Shown here: piece by piece, positions 1 to 8,953 of the stretch
Position numbering within the stretch: position 1 is the stretch's first letter
How the letters are laid out: each line of letters opens with the position of its first letter
DNA from: Zhihengliuella alba
Lineage (GTDB): Bacteria; Actinomycetota; Actinomycetes; Actinomycetales; Micrococcaceae
Assembly (NCBI RefSeq): GCF_039538765.1
Contig: NZ_BAABCJ010000001.1
Span: forward strand, 930,001-994,000
Length of the DNA stretch: 64,000 nt
Direction of reading: 5' to 3'
Position numbers and translations under genes: made by a program
Notes under the pieces: model-generated
The model's database searches: none
What the model saw: only the letters and a program-made list of their open reading frames with translations
Told to the model about the DNA's origin: nothing

Positions 1-467
1 GGCCCCGGCCGCGCGTGGCCGCGTACCTCCCCGTGGGCGCCGAGCCGGACGTGCGGCCGGTGCTGGAGGAGGTGGTGCGCGCCGGCGGGACCGTGGTGGT
101 CCCGGTCTGCCTGCCGGAGTGGCAGCTCGGCTGGACCGAGTGGACCCCGGAGACCGAGCTGGTGCGCTCAGAGCGCGCGTGGGTGCACGAGCCCTCCGGC
201 GAGCGGCGCGGCCCCGAGGCGGTGGCCGCGGCCGACCTGCTGCTGATCCCCGCGCAGGCGATCGACGCCGCCGGCGGGCGGCTCGGCCAGGGCGGCGGCT
301 ACTACGACAGGTTCCTGCAGCGCCTGCACGCGCTCGGCGGCCCGGCTCCCCTCGCCGTCGTCTACGAGCACGAGGTGCTGGAGACGGGCGCCTTCCCGAC
401 GGAGCCCACGGACCAGCCGGTGGACGGCGTCGTGACGGCGTCCGGCGTGCACCGCTTCGCCCTGTAG
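1..467 (+). CDS. 5-formyltetrahydrofolate cyclo-ligase, 5' end outside window
   Basis: The enzyme makes 5,10-methenyl-tetrahydrofolate from 5-formyl-THF with ATP in cytoplasmic one-carbon metabolism. The visible part is the C-terminal three quarters of the family. It shows the substrate-side LPVGAEPDV stretch, a VVVPVCLP strand, the LLLIPAQAID strand (usually LIPaLAfD) and the hallmark glycine loop RLGQGGGYYDRFL, followed by the usual C-terminal strand with VVTASGVHRF. The frame is open to the window edge, so the true start lies upstream; the GTG at 15 is internal to the family alignment. The stop at 465-467 abuts the promoter and CIRCE element of the next gene. Confidence 0.9.
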   Translation, partial: PRPRVAAYLPVGAEPDVRPVLEEVVRAGGTVVVPVCLPEWQLGWTEWTPETELVRSERAWVHEPSGERRGPEAVAAADLLLIPAQAIDAAGGRLGQGGGYYDRFLQRLHALGGPAPLAVVYEHEVLETGAFPTEPTDQPVDGVVTASGVHRFAL

Positions 468-472
468 TAGAA

Positions 473-499
473 TTAGCACTCAAACCAACCGAGTGCTAG
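473..499 (+). promoter_or_regulatory. CIRCE element (HrcA operator) before fmdB
   Basis: TTAGCACTC, nine spacer bases, then GAGTGCTAG. This matches the HrcA consensus TTAGCACTC-N9-GAGTGCTAA at 17 of 18 positions. It sits directly after a TAGAAT -10-like hexamer (468-473) and ends ten bases before the fmdB start, so bound HrcA should cover the transcription start. The match is seen directly. Control by HrcA is inferred from the consensus and from the two CIRCE copies at groES in the same window. Confidence 0.88.
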
Positions 500-509
500 A
501 AGGGTTCCG

Positions 510-806
510 ATGCCTACATACGCATACGCCTGCAAGGACTGCGGCCACGAGTTTGAGGTCTTCCAGTCGTTCACCGACGACTCGCTGACCGCCTGCACCA
601 GCTGCGACGGCCGCCTGCGCAAGGTCTTCAACGTCGGTGGCGTGGTCTTCAAGGGCTCCGGCTTCTACCGCAACGACTCCCGCGGCACCGGCTCGAGCGG
701 GTCGAGCGGCTCGGGATCCAGCACGCCGTCGACCAGCTCGTCGGCGACCAGCACGTCAGGCTCCGCCTCCTCCGGCTCAACCGCGTCCGCCGCGGCGGCC
801 TCCTAG
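510..806 (+). CDS. FmdB-family zinc-ribbon protein
   Basis: This small cytoplasmic protein of 98 residues has an N-terminal zinc ribbon: C8-x2-C11 and C29-x2-C32 in the typical MPTYAYACKDCGHEF setting. A strand with VFKGSGFY follows, and from about residue 58 a tail made almost only of Ser, Gly, Thr and Ala. The family (named from Methylophilus FmdB) is widespread and its biochemical role is not settled. AGAAGG lies upstream of the ATG. The gene follows the folate cyclo-ligase and precedes a SAF-domain gene, an order I recall from other Micrococcales. Its CIRCE element makes it a candidate heat-shock gene, which is unusual. Confidence 0.9.
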   Translation: MPTYAYACKDCGHEFEVFQSFTDDSLTACTSCDGRLRKVFNVGGVVFKGSGFYRNDSRGTGSSGSSGSGSSTPSTSSSATSTSGSASSGSTASAAAAS

Positions 807-852
807 AGGAGCACCCCGGAGGACCGGCTCGTCCTCCACACCCCGGCCCTCC

Positions 853-890
853 AGCAGGAGCCGTCCACAGCCAGGTGGGCGGCTCCTGCT
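853..890 (+). terminator. fmdB terminator hairpin
   Basis: AGCAGGAGCCG (853-863) pairs perfectly with CGGCTCCTGCT (880-890). An inner CCAC/GTGG pair (865-868 with 875-878) extends the stem around a six-base loop. No U-tract follows. It lies 47 bp after the fmdB stop and argues that the next gene starts downstream of it. Confidence 0.65.
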
Positions 891-922
891 GCGTCTGCGC
901 CCGTTCCGGTGGACTGGTCCGC

Positions 923-1618
923 ATGCTCGGATCACCAGCCCGCAGGCCACCGTCCCGCCGACCCCGCCGCTACCGGCGCACCTGGCGCGACGTCAGCGCC
1001 CGCTACCGCCGCCCCGCCGCCGCCGGGATGGCGGCCCTCGCGGTCGCGGCGGCGCTGGCGGCCGTCGCACCGGAGCGGGCTCCCACGGTCGAGACGCTCG
1101 TGGCGGCCCGGGAGATCGCCGCCGGGCAGACCATCGGCGCCGACGACGTCGAGCCGGTGCAGGTGGCCCGCGCCGCCCTGCCGCCGGGCCACGACCTCCG
1201 GGCCGCGGACGCCGTCGGCGAGCGGGTGGCCATCGGGATCGCCGCCGGCACGCCGCTGCACGCGGGCCTGCTCGTCGGGGACCACCTGCTGACGGGGATG
1301 CCGCCGGGGACCGTCGCGGTGCCGCTGGAGCCGGCCAACACGGAGGTCCTCGGGCTCCTCTCCCCCGGGCTGCACGTCGACGTGGTGCTCAGCCAGGGGA
1401 ACGGGTACGAGCAGCCGATCGAGTCGGCCCCGGTGGCCCGGGACGTGGCCGTCCTCTGGGTGCCCGCCGAGGGCGGGGGCGGCTGGATGGACGCCTCCTC
1501 GGGGGCCGGCGGGACGTCCACGGTGGTCGTCGCCGCCACGGCCGACGAGGCGGCGGAGCTGGCCAGTGCCGGCAGCCGGGGCAGCATCCACCTGATGCTG
1601 GTCACCCCGGAGCCGTGA
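923..1618 (+). CDS. SAF-domain (CpaB/RcpC-like) membrane-anchored protein
   Basis: The 231-residue product has an Arg-rich cytoplasmic N-terminus, one membrane segment at about residues 31-50 (AALAVAAALAAVAP) and then a SAF domain. That domain begins with the typical VAAREIAAGQTIGADDVEPV segment and continues with GERVAIGIAAGTPLHAGLL. SAF domains occur in Flp pilus assembly protein CpaB/RcpC, but no other pilus gene is nearby, so a pilus role is unproved. I chose the ATG at 923 because an in-frame GTG at 875 lies inside the fmdB terminator stem. The gene is convergent with the large minus-strand gene that follows. Confidence 0.75.
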   Translation: MLGSPARRPPSRRPRRYRRTWRDVSARYRRPAAAGMAALAVAAALAAVAPERAPTVETLVAAREIAAGQTIGADDVEPVQVARAALPPGHDLRAADAVGERVAIGIAAGTPLHAGLLVGDHLLTGMPPGTVAVPLEPANTEVLGLLSPGLHVDVVLSQGNGYEQPIESAPVARDVAVLWVPAEGGGGWMDASSGAGGTSTVVVAATADEAAELASAGSRGSIHLMLVTPEP

Positions 1619-1626
1619 CGGCGCAC

Positions 1627-1660
1627 CGCCGGGCGCCGGGCCCGGGCGGGGCGCCGGCGG
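1627..1660. terminator. GC-rich bidirectional terminator between convergent genes
   Basis: CCGCCGGGCGCC near 1627 pairs with GGCGCCGGCGG ending near 1660, with one bulged base. It lies exactly between the stop of the SAF gene and the stop of the helicase-like gene, so it can serve both strands. Confidence 0.5.
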
Positions 1661-1661
1661 C

Positions 1662-4600
1662 TCAGCCCCAGTGCGGCGGGCGCTGCTCCTGGAGCCAGGA
1701 GTCGCGGTCCTCCGCGGTCTCGCCCCAGCTGCGCGGGTCGTCCTCGCCGGCCGCCTTCGGGATCACGGGCTCGGCGACGAGCTGGGGCTTGGATGCGCGG
1801 CGGCCCGAGGGGCGGCCTGCCGGTTCGGTCACGTCGTCCTCCTGGGCGGCGGGAAGGTTCAGGTACTCGGCGAGGGCCTCGGCGATCCGCGCGGGGTCGC
1901 TGAAGACGTCGATCGTCCACAGCGGCACGTACCGCCAGCCGGCCTTCTCCAGCAGCTGCGGGCGCTGGCGGGAGCGGTAGCGGACGCTGAGCTGGGCGTA
2001 CTCCTGCGTCCCGTCGGAGACCACGGCCAGCGGCGGGACCGGCTCGTCGGCATCGCCCCGGGGGTTCCAGATGGCCAGGTCCAGCTCGCCGCGGTAGCGC
2101 TGCTCGACGCTGGCGCCGCGGGCCACGAGCCGGTTGCGCAGGTCCGCCACCAGGGGGTCCTCGAGCGGGGCGTCGCTGCCCGGCCGGGGCGCCTCCGCCC
2201 CGGCGACGACCTGCATCAGGCGGGCGGCGCCGCCGGTGACCCGTTCCGGGTCGAGGTCGTCGGCGCGGACCGCCGTGACGATCGTGAGGCTCTCGCGGGC
2301 ACGGGTCATCGCGGTGACGAACAGCTCGTCGCCGCGCGGGCCGGAGAGCCCGCCGAACTCGTGGACGGCCTTGCCGTGGGGGGTGCGGCCGTAGCCCAGC
2401 GCGAAGATCACCGCGTCCCGCACCACGGTGCGGGAGCGCTGGATCGTCGAGACCTGGAAGCGCTCGTCGTCGCGGTGGAAGAACTCCTCCGCCCACGGGT
2501 AGTTCGGCAGCTGGACCTGGATCGCCTCGGCGATCCGCGTGGCGTGGCGCTGGTTGCCCGCCACGACGGCGAGCGACTTGCCGGGGCGCCGGCGGATGTG
2601 GGCGAACACGAGGTCGACGACGCGCTGGACCTCGGCGACCGTCGACTCGACCGACTCCGCTCCGGCGTCGGGCAGCCCCGTGCCGTCCTGGACGTACTCG
2701 ACGTGCAGGCCCTGCCCCGGGTCGGTGAGGTTCGTGGCCGACGGGAGCCGGTGCAGCTGGCTGCCGTAGCACTCCCCCAGCACGTCGGTGAGCCCGTCGT
2801 CGACGCCGCGGTAGACGGTGTCGAGCCCGCGCACCGGGAGCACCCGGCAGAGGGCCGCGAACGTGCTGACCGGGGTGCGGGGGGCGCGCAGCGACGCGGT
2901 GGGGTCCACCGAGACGCTGAACGTCGTGGGCGCGCCGAGCTTGCCGTCGCCGAACGCGATGACCTGCTCGGAGCGGCTGATCGCCCCGACCGCGCTGCGC
3001 AGCGACAGGGCGTCCGCGTCGAGCAGGATCACGGCGTCGAACTTCGTCTCGGCCGGCACCACGGACGGGATCATCAACGGCGAGCCGATCCACAGCGGCA
3101 CCAGCGAGTTCACCAGCGGGGCGCCGAGATCGGCGAGGGCCGCGACGCTGGGCTCCCCGTCCCGGAGCATGCCCTTCAGCTCGCGGCTGCCGGCCCGGTG
3201 GTCCAGCAGCGCGGCCTTCCACCGCTGCGCGAGCTTCCAGTTCAGCCGGGCGGCGCCGGAGGCGATGTGCATGTTGTCGACCAGCCGGTACTCGGCCTCG
3301 AGCTGGCGGAGCTGGTAGCCGTCGGACATGGCCAGGTAGTCGTCGCCGCTGATCATCGCCTCGAGGACCGACTGCCACCAGGCGAGCTCCAGCTCGTGCC
3401 CGACCTGGTCGGCGGGGACCTCGCGCTCGAGCAGGTCGGCCATGAGGTCCTTCAGTCCGGCCTCGGTGAGCTGCTCGACCAGCAGGGTCCGCTCCGGCAG
3501 GCTCTGGAGGGCGTCGTGGTCCTCGGCGAGGCGCTGGACGTGGGCGACGACGTCGCGGATGGGGGCGCGGGTCAGGTCCGGCGTGCCCGTGCCGTCGGCG
3601 GAGCCGATGGAGCGCACGGCGTCCCCGAGGACGCGGCCGAGCTGCTCCAGCCGGTCCTGCGCGTCCCGGTAGTGCCGGTTGAGCTCGAGCAGCCCGGTGG
3701 GCACCGCCGGGTGGCGCTGGCTGGTGGCGTAGCTCTTCCAGGCGGCGCGCTGCTGCTGGACGTGCTGCAGCGACGTGTGCAGGTCGGCGATGTGCACGCC
3801 GGGGCGGATGTACTCCTTGGCCACCCGGCGCAGGCGGCTGCGGGTGACGGAGCCCATCTCGACGCCGTGCTCGCGGCGCCAGGAGGACGAGGCGGTCGCG
3901 GCGATCAGATCGTCCACGGCCCGGTCGAACACGTCCGGCTCGAACTTGTCCAGGCTCTCCCGGACGGCGACCAGCAGGTCCAGCTGCTCGCCCCACTGCG
4001 CGAACGAGTCGCCGGGCTTGATCTGGGAGTGCTCGGCGACGCGCTGCATGCGCTCGAGCAGGCGCGGGAGGTCCTCGGCGAGGCGCTGGGCCAGCTCGTA
4101 GGCGTCCTCGGCCTCCTTGGCGTTGCGCAGGCGCGCCCCGTACCAGGGGCTCCGGGTGACGGACTGCTCGAACGCGCCGACCTCGGCGGCCCGGCGCAAC
4201 TTGATCCGGGTCTCGTCACGGGCCACGATCTGGTCCAGCACGGACCGCTTCAGGCGCACGGACGTGGAGGGGGCCGGCGTGAGGGAGGTCAGCCGGGCCA
4301 GCTCCTGCATCGCCTGGTAGGGCGAGCAGCCCCACCGCTCGCGCACGTTGTGGAGGGAGGAGACGTGGTCGCGCAGCGCGTGCCGGTGCCGCTTGAGGGT
4401 CTGGTGCGCCTTGGCCAGCCGCGACTCCTCCGCGCGCTCGTTGCGCAGGATCGACTTGGTCAGCTGGCGGCGCAGCGCCTCCGCGTCGACCTCGGGGGCG
4501 ATGCGCAGCGCCAGGCTGTCCAGGCCGAGGGACGCGAGCCGGTGGACGAGCTCGTTGGCGGTCTGGCGCCGCTCGGCGACCACGAGGACCCGCTTGCCCT

Positions 4601-5519
4601 GCCCCGCGAGGACCGCGGCCGCGTTGATGGCGGTCTGCGTCTGCCCGGTGCCCGGCGGGGCGGAGACCACGAAGGACTCGCCGGCCTCGACGAGGTCCAG
4701 CACGGCCTGCTGGCTGGCGTCGGCGTCGAGGACGAGGAGCTCGTCGGCGGGGTCCCGCTCGTCGGTGGTCTTCACGTCGACGTCGGGCTCGGCCACGGGC
4801 TCGGGAGTGCCGACGCCGTCGTGCTGCTCCCAGTCCTTCAGCAGGGCCGAGACCACCGGGTGGGCGGTGTCGAGGGTCGCGGGGTCGGCCGGGTCGGCGA
4901 CGTCCGCGAAGGTGGAGACGAGGAGCCGGTGCTCGACGACGACGCCGGGCACGTCGGCGAGCTGGCGGCGCAGCTCGTCCATGGCCTGGCGCGGGTCGAA
5001 CCGGGCGATCATGTAGGCGGCGGCGTAGAGCTTCTCCACGTCGATGGCGGTCCCGTGGTGCTCCTTGAAGTAGCGGACCAGGACGGGATTGACCTCGGCG
5101 CGGCCGAGGAGCTGGATCTCGAAGTCGTCGCGGTCGCGGGCGGCGAGGGAGACGCGCACCAGCATGACGGGGGCGCTGAGCTGCTCGCTGCGGCCGTCGA
5201 CGGTGGCGCGCCAGGAGACGAGCCCGGCGGCGAGGTAGCCGACGTCGATCCCGCGCTCGTCGGCGAGCTCGCGGATCTTGGCGCGGAGGCCGCGTGCGGT
5301 GCGCAGACCGGGGGCGAAGACCTCCTGGTCCCGCAGCAGCATGGACAGGCGGGTGCGCCGGCCGGCCATGAACTGCGCCAGCCCGGAGGGGTGCGCGTGC
5401 GTGACCTCGACGCTGTTCGAGGAGGAACCGGCGAAGCGCAGCAGGGTGTCGGTGCCCGCACCGGGTCCGAGCTTCTCCAGCCAATCGGCGATGGCCGACC
5501 CGCTTGCTTCAGTCCCCAC
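1662..5519 (-). CDS. SF1-helicase-like protein with C-terminal Vsr-like nuclease fold, motifs decayed
   Basis: The protein has 1285 residues. An N-terminal region (1-250) resembles that of DUF4011-type helicases. An SF1 ATPase core follows, split by a coiled-coil-rich insertion (about 350-800), and a Vsr/MTES_1575-like endonuclease fold fills 1120-1230 (GELDLAIW, then RQRPQLLEKAGWRYVPLWTIDVF). The motor motifs are altered: the P-loop is APPGTGQT at 287-294, with Gln293 in place of Lys; motif II reads LLDADALS (832-839) instead of IDEAS; motif III lacks the usual GDPKQ; motif VI TRARE (1072-1076) is kept. The nuclease lacks the expected Glu before the second DG (VVSDG). The frame is intact over 3.9 kb. 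The GTG start at 5519 follows GGAAGGCGG. Fold class is fairly sure; function is unknown. Confidence 0.7.
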   Translation of the reverse strand: MGTEASGSAIADWLEKLGPGAGTDTLLRFAGSSSNSVEVTHAHPSGLAQFMAGRRTRLSMLLRDQEVFAPGLRTARGLRAKIRELADERGIDVGYLAAGLVSWRATVDGRSEQLSAPVMLVRVSLAARDRDDFEIQLLGRAEVNPVLVRYFKEHHGTAIDVEKLYAAAYMIARFDPRQAMDELRRQLADVPGVVVEHRLLVSTFADVADPADPATLDTAHPVVSALLKDWEQHDGVGTPEPVAEPDVDVKTTDERDPADELLVLDADASQQAVLDLVEAGESFVVSAPPGTGQTQTAINAAAVLAGQGKRVLVVAERRQTANELVHRLASLGLDSLALRIAPEVDAEALRRQLTKSILRNERAEESRLAKAHQTLKRHRHALRDHVSSLHNVRERWGCSPYQAMQELARLTSLTPAPSTSVRLKRSVLDQIVARDETRIKLRRAAEVGAFEQSVTRSPWYGARLRNAKEAEDAYELAQRLAEDLPRLLERMQRVAEHSQIKPGDSFAQWGEQLDLLVAVRESLDKFEPDVFDRAVDDLIAATASSSWRREHGVEMGSVTRSRLRRVAKEYIRPGVHIADLHTSLQHVQQQRAAWKSYATSQRHPAVPTGLLELNRHYRDAQDRLEQLGRVLGDAVRSIGSADGTGTPDLTRAPIRDVVAHVQRLAEDHDALQSLPERTLLVEQLTEAGLKDLMADLLEREVPADQVGHELELAWWQSVLEAMISGDDYLAMSDGYQLRQLEAEYRLVDNMHIASGAARLNWKLAQRWKAALLDHRAGSRELKGMLRDGEPSVAALADLGAPLVNSLVPLWIGSPLMIPSVVPAETKFDAVILLDADALSLRSAVGAISRSEQVIAFGDGKLGAPTTFSVSVDPTASLRAPRTPVSTFAALCRVLPVRGLDTVYRGVDDGLTDVLGECYGSQLHRLPSATNLTDPGQGLHVEYVQDGTGLPDAGAESVESTVAEVQRVVDLVFAHIRRRPGKSLAVVAGNQRHATRIAEAIQVQLPNYPWAEEFFHRDDERFQVSTIQRSRTVVRDAVIFALGYGRTPHGKAVHEFGGLSGPRGDELFVTAMTRARESLTIVTAVRADDLDPERVTGGAARLMQVVAGAEAPRPGSDAPLEDPLVADLRNRLVARGASVEQRYRGELDLAIWNPRGDADEPVPPLAVVSDGTQEYAQLSVRYRSRQRPQLLEKAGWRYVPLWTIDVFSDPARIAEALAEYLNLPAAQEDDVTEPAGRPSGRRASKPQLVAEPVIPKAAGEDDPRSWGETAEDRDSWLQEQRPPHWG

Positions 5520-5634
5520 CTGAATACCGCCTTCCTTGCTCGCCTGGCGGCCGCCGCGGACGCGGCGACCCCTTCTAAACTACGCCAGCGGCCCGCCGGA
5601 TCCGGCGACCGAAACACTGCGGGCCCGGATCGAC

Positions 5635-5689
5635 GAGGGCCCCGCCTCCGCCGGCCAGCGCGCGGCTGGTCGGCGGGGACGGGGCCCTC
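5635..5689 (-). terminator. guaA terminator
   Basis: A long hairpin begins with GAGGGCCCCG and closes with CGGGGCCCTC at 5680-5689, with nearly continuous inner pairing of CCGCCGGCCAGC with GGCTGGTCGGCGG. It starts ten bases past the guaA stop on the minus strand. The remaining 115 bp up to the helicase start show only its presumed promoter region. Confidence 0.7.
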
Positions 5690-5698
5690 ACCCGCGGG

Positions 5699-7285
<1,587 letters not shown>

Positions 7286-7380
7286 GGGCTCCACTTTAGT
7301 CGACTCGGCTCTCAGGCCCGAACGGGCCGGTGGGTGGGTGCTGCGGGCGGGGTGGCCGGGCAGCCGGCGTGCAGGCCGGG

Positions 7381-8835
7381 CTAGTAGCGCTTGACGGCCT
7401 GCGGGTTGGTGGCGACCTCCTCCTCGACGCTGCGGTGCACGCGCTTCTCCACGATGAAGGAGAGGAACGGCACCACGCCGCCGAGGGCGATGAAGAGGAA
7501 CCGGGTGAACTTCCAGCGCATGAGCATCCAGAGCCGGAAGTCGCACAGGAGGTAGAGCACGTACATCCAGCCGTGGGCGATCTGGATGGCCAACGTCACG
7601 TTGAACCCGCCGGCGTAGGAGTCCACGGGCACGAACCCGAACGCGTGGGAGGAGCCGTCCGCGAGGGTCCCGCCGGCGACGAGCTCCACGCCGAAACCGT
7701 ACTTCGCGGTCATCTCCACCACGAGCAGCAGGAGGAAGACACCGGTGATGTAGGCGGCGATCTTGAACCAGCCGGCGGCGTTGCGGATCTGGGCGTCGGT
7801 GCCGCCGAGGCGGCGGCCCTGGGTGGAGAGGTTCTGGCTGGACACGTCGTCGCCTTCCTGAGCGGTGGTGTTCTGGTCTTCTGGTACGACGCCGGCGCGT
7901 GCGCCCGCGGTGGCGTCCGCCGTGGCGCCGGTGCCGGCGTCGATCCGGGCGCCCGTGGGCTCCGCGGTCGACGGCGCGTCGGGGCCGCCCGCTGCCCCGG
8001 CGGCGCGGGCGGCGGCGAGCCGGGCCCGCTGCTCGTTGCGGTAGTCGTCGCGCACCAGCCGGGTCCAGAGGAAGAACGCGAACCCGGCGAAGAGCGCCCA
8101 TTCGAGGCCGTAGAAGATGTTGAGCCAGTTGATCTGCGGCCCCGGCGGCTGCGGGCCGACCCAGACCTCCTCGAGCCCGGCCGCGGCGGCCCCGGCGTCC
8201 TGGCCGGCGGCGCCGAGGACGTCGAAGGCGACGACGAATCCGCTGTAGGAGTCCGTGGCCCACACGTTCAGCAGCTGGGCGACGGAGAGCGACTCGAGGA
8301 CCGGCACACCCCCGGTGGCCGGGACGGGCTCCTCGACGGGCGACTCGGTCGGCAGCAGGCGGCCGGTCACCTGGAGCTCGCCCTGCGGCAACGGCGGGGG
8401 CTCCGCGGCGCTCTCCTGCCAGCCGCGGACCACCGGGATCACGACGTCCCCGCCCGCGGCGGCCGCGGACCCGGCGGGCGGCTCGACCCCGTCCGGGAGC
8501 GGGTCGGCGAGCACGAAGGCCGCGACCACCCAGTGGCCGGACCGCTCGCCGCCGTCCTCCGCCTCGTGCAGGCGGTCGGCGACGAGGACCTGGCTGCCCG
8601 GGAGGAACCGACCGTCGAACCGGACGATCTGGTCCGCGTCCTCCGCCATCAGCGGCCGGTAGGGCCCGAAGTGGCTGGTCAGCGCCACGGGGGTCTCGGT
8701 CACGCTCGCCGGCGGCGGCGGGGCGGTCTGGGCGCGCCCGAACTGCCACTGGCTCAGCCAGACGAAGCCTCCGGCGAGGGCCAGCGCGAGCAGGAGAGCC
8801 AGCAGCCATTTCGGCTTCAGGGCGGTTTTCAACAC
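7381..8835 (-). CDS. SURF1-DUF3817 fusion protein
   Basis: A single 484-residue frame joins two membrane proteins. Residues 1-280 are SURF1, a cytochrome c oxidase assembly factor, with one N-terminal membrane segment (LLALLLALALAGGFVWL), the periplasmic core and a second segment after INWLNIFYGLEWALF. Residues from about 331 are a DUF3817 protein with AGWFKIAAYITG, a HGWMYVLYLL segment and a third helix. The linker (about 280-330) is Ala/Gly/Thr-rich. In relatives I recall these as two neighbouring genes. A GTG at 7845 preceded by AGGAAGG could still start DUF3817 separately as a 154-residue product. The GTG start at 8835 lies 118 bp past the glpD stop. Confidence 0.85.
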   Translation of the reverse strand: MLKTALKPKWLLALLLALALAGGFVWLSQWQFGRAQTAPPPPASVTETPVALTSHFGPYRPLMAEDADQIVRFDGRFLPGSQVLVADRLHEAEDGGERSGHWVVAAFVLADPLPDGVEPPAGSAAAAGGDVVIPVVRGWQESAAEPPPLPQGELQVTGRLLPTESPVEEPVPATGGVPVLESLSVAQLLNVWATDSYSGFVVAFDVLGAAGQDAGAAAAGLEEVWVGPQPPGPQINWLNIFYGLEWALFAGFAFFLWTRLVRDDYRNEQRARLAAARAAGAAGGPDAPSTAEPTGARIDAGTGATADATAGARAGVVPEDQNTTAQEGDDVSSQNLSTQGRRLGGTDAQIRNAAGWFKIAAYITGVFLLLLVVEMTAKYGFGVELVAGGTLADGSSHAFGFVPVDSYAGGFNVTLAIQIAHGWMYVLYLLCDFRLWMLMRWKFTRFLFIALGGVVPFLSFIVEKRVHRSVEEEVATNPQAVKRY

Positions 8836-8953
8836 CCGTCCAGCGTACTTCGATGCCCTGTAGAACTCCGAACCGGGAGGGGGCCGCCGGGCCGCCCGGC
8901 CCCGCCGCCGGGGAGCCGTCTCCGGTCAGTCGTCTCCGGGCAGGCTCCGCCGG

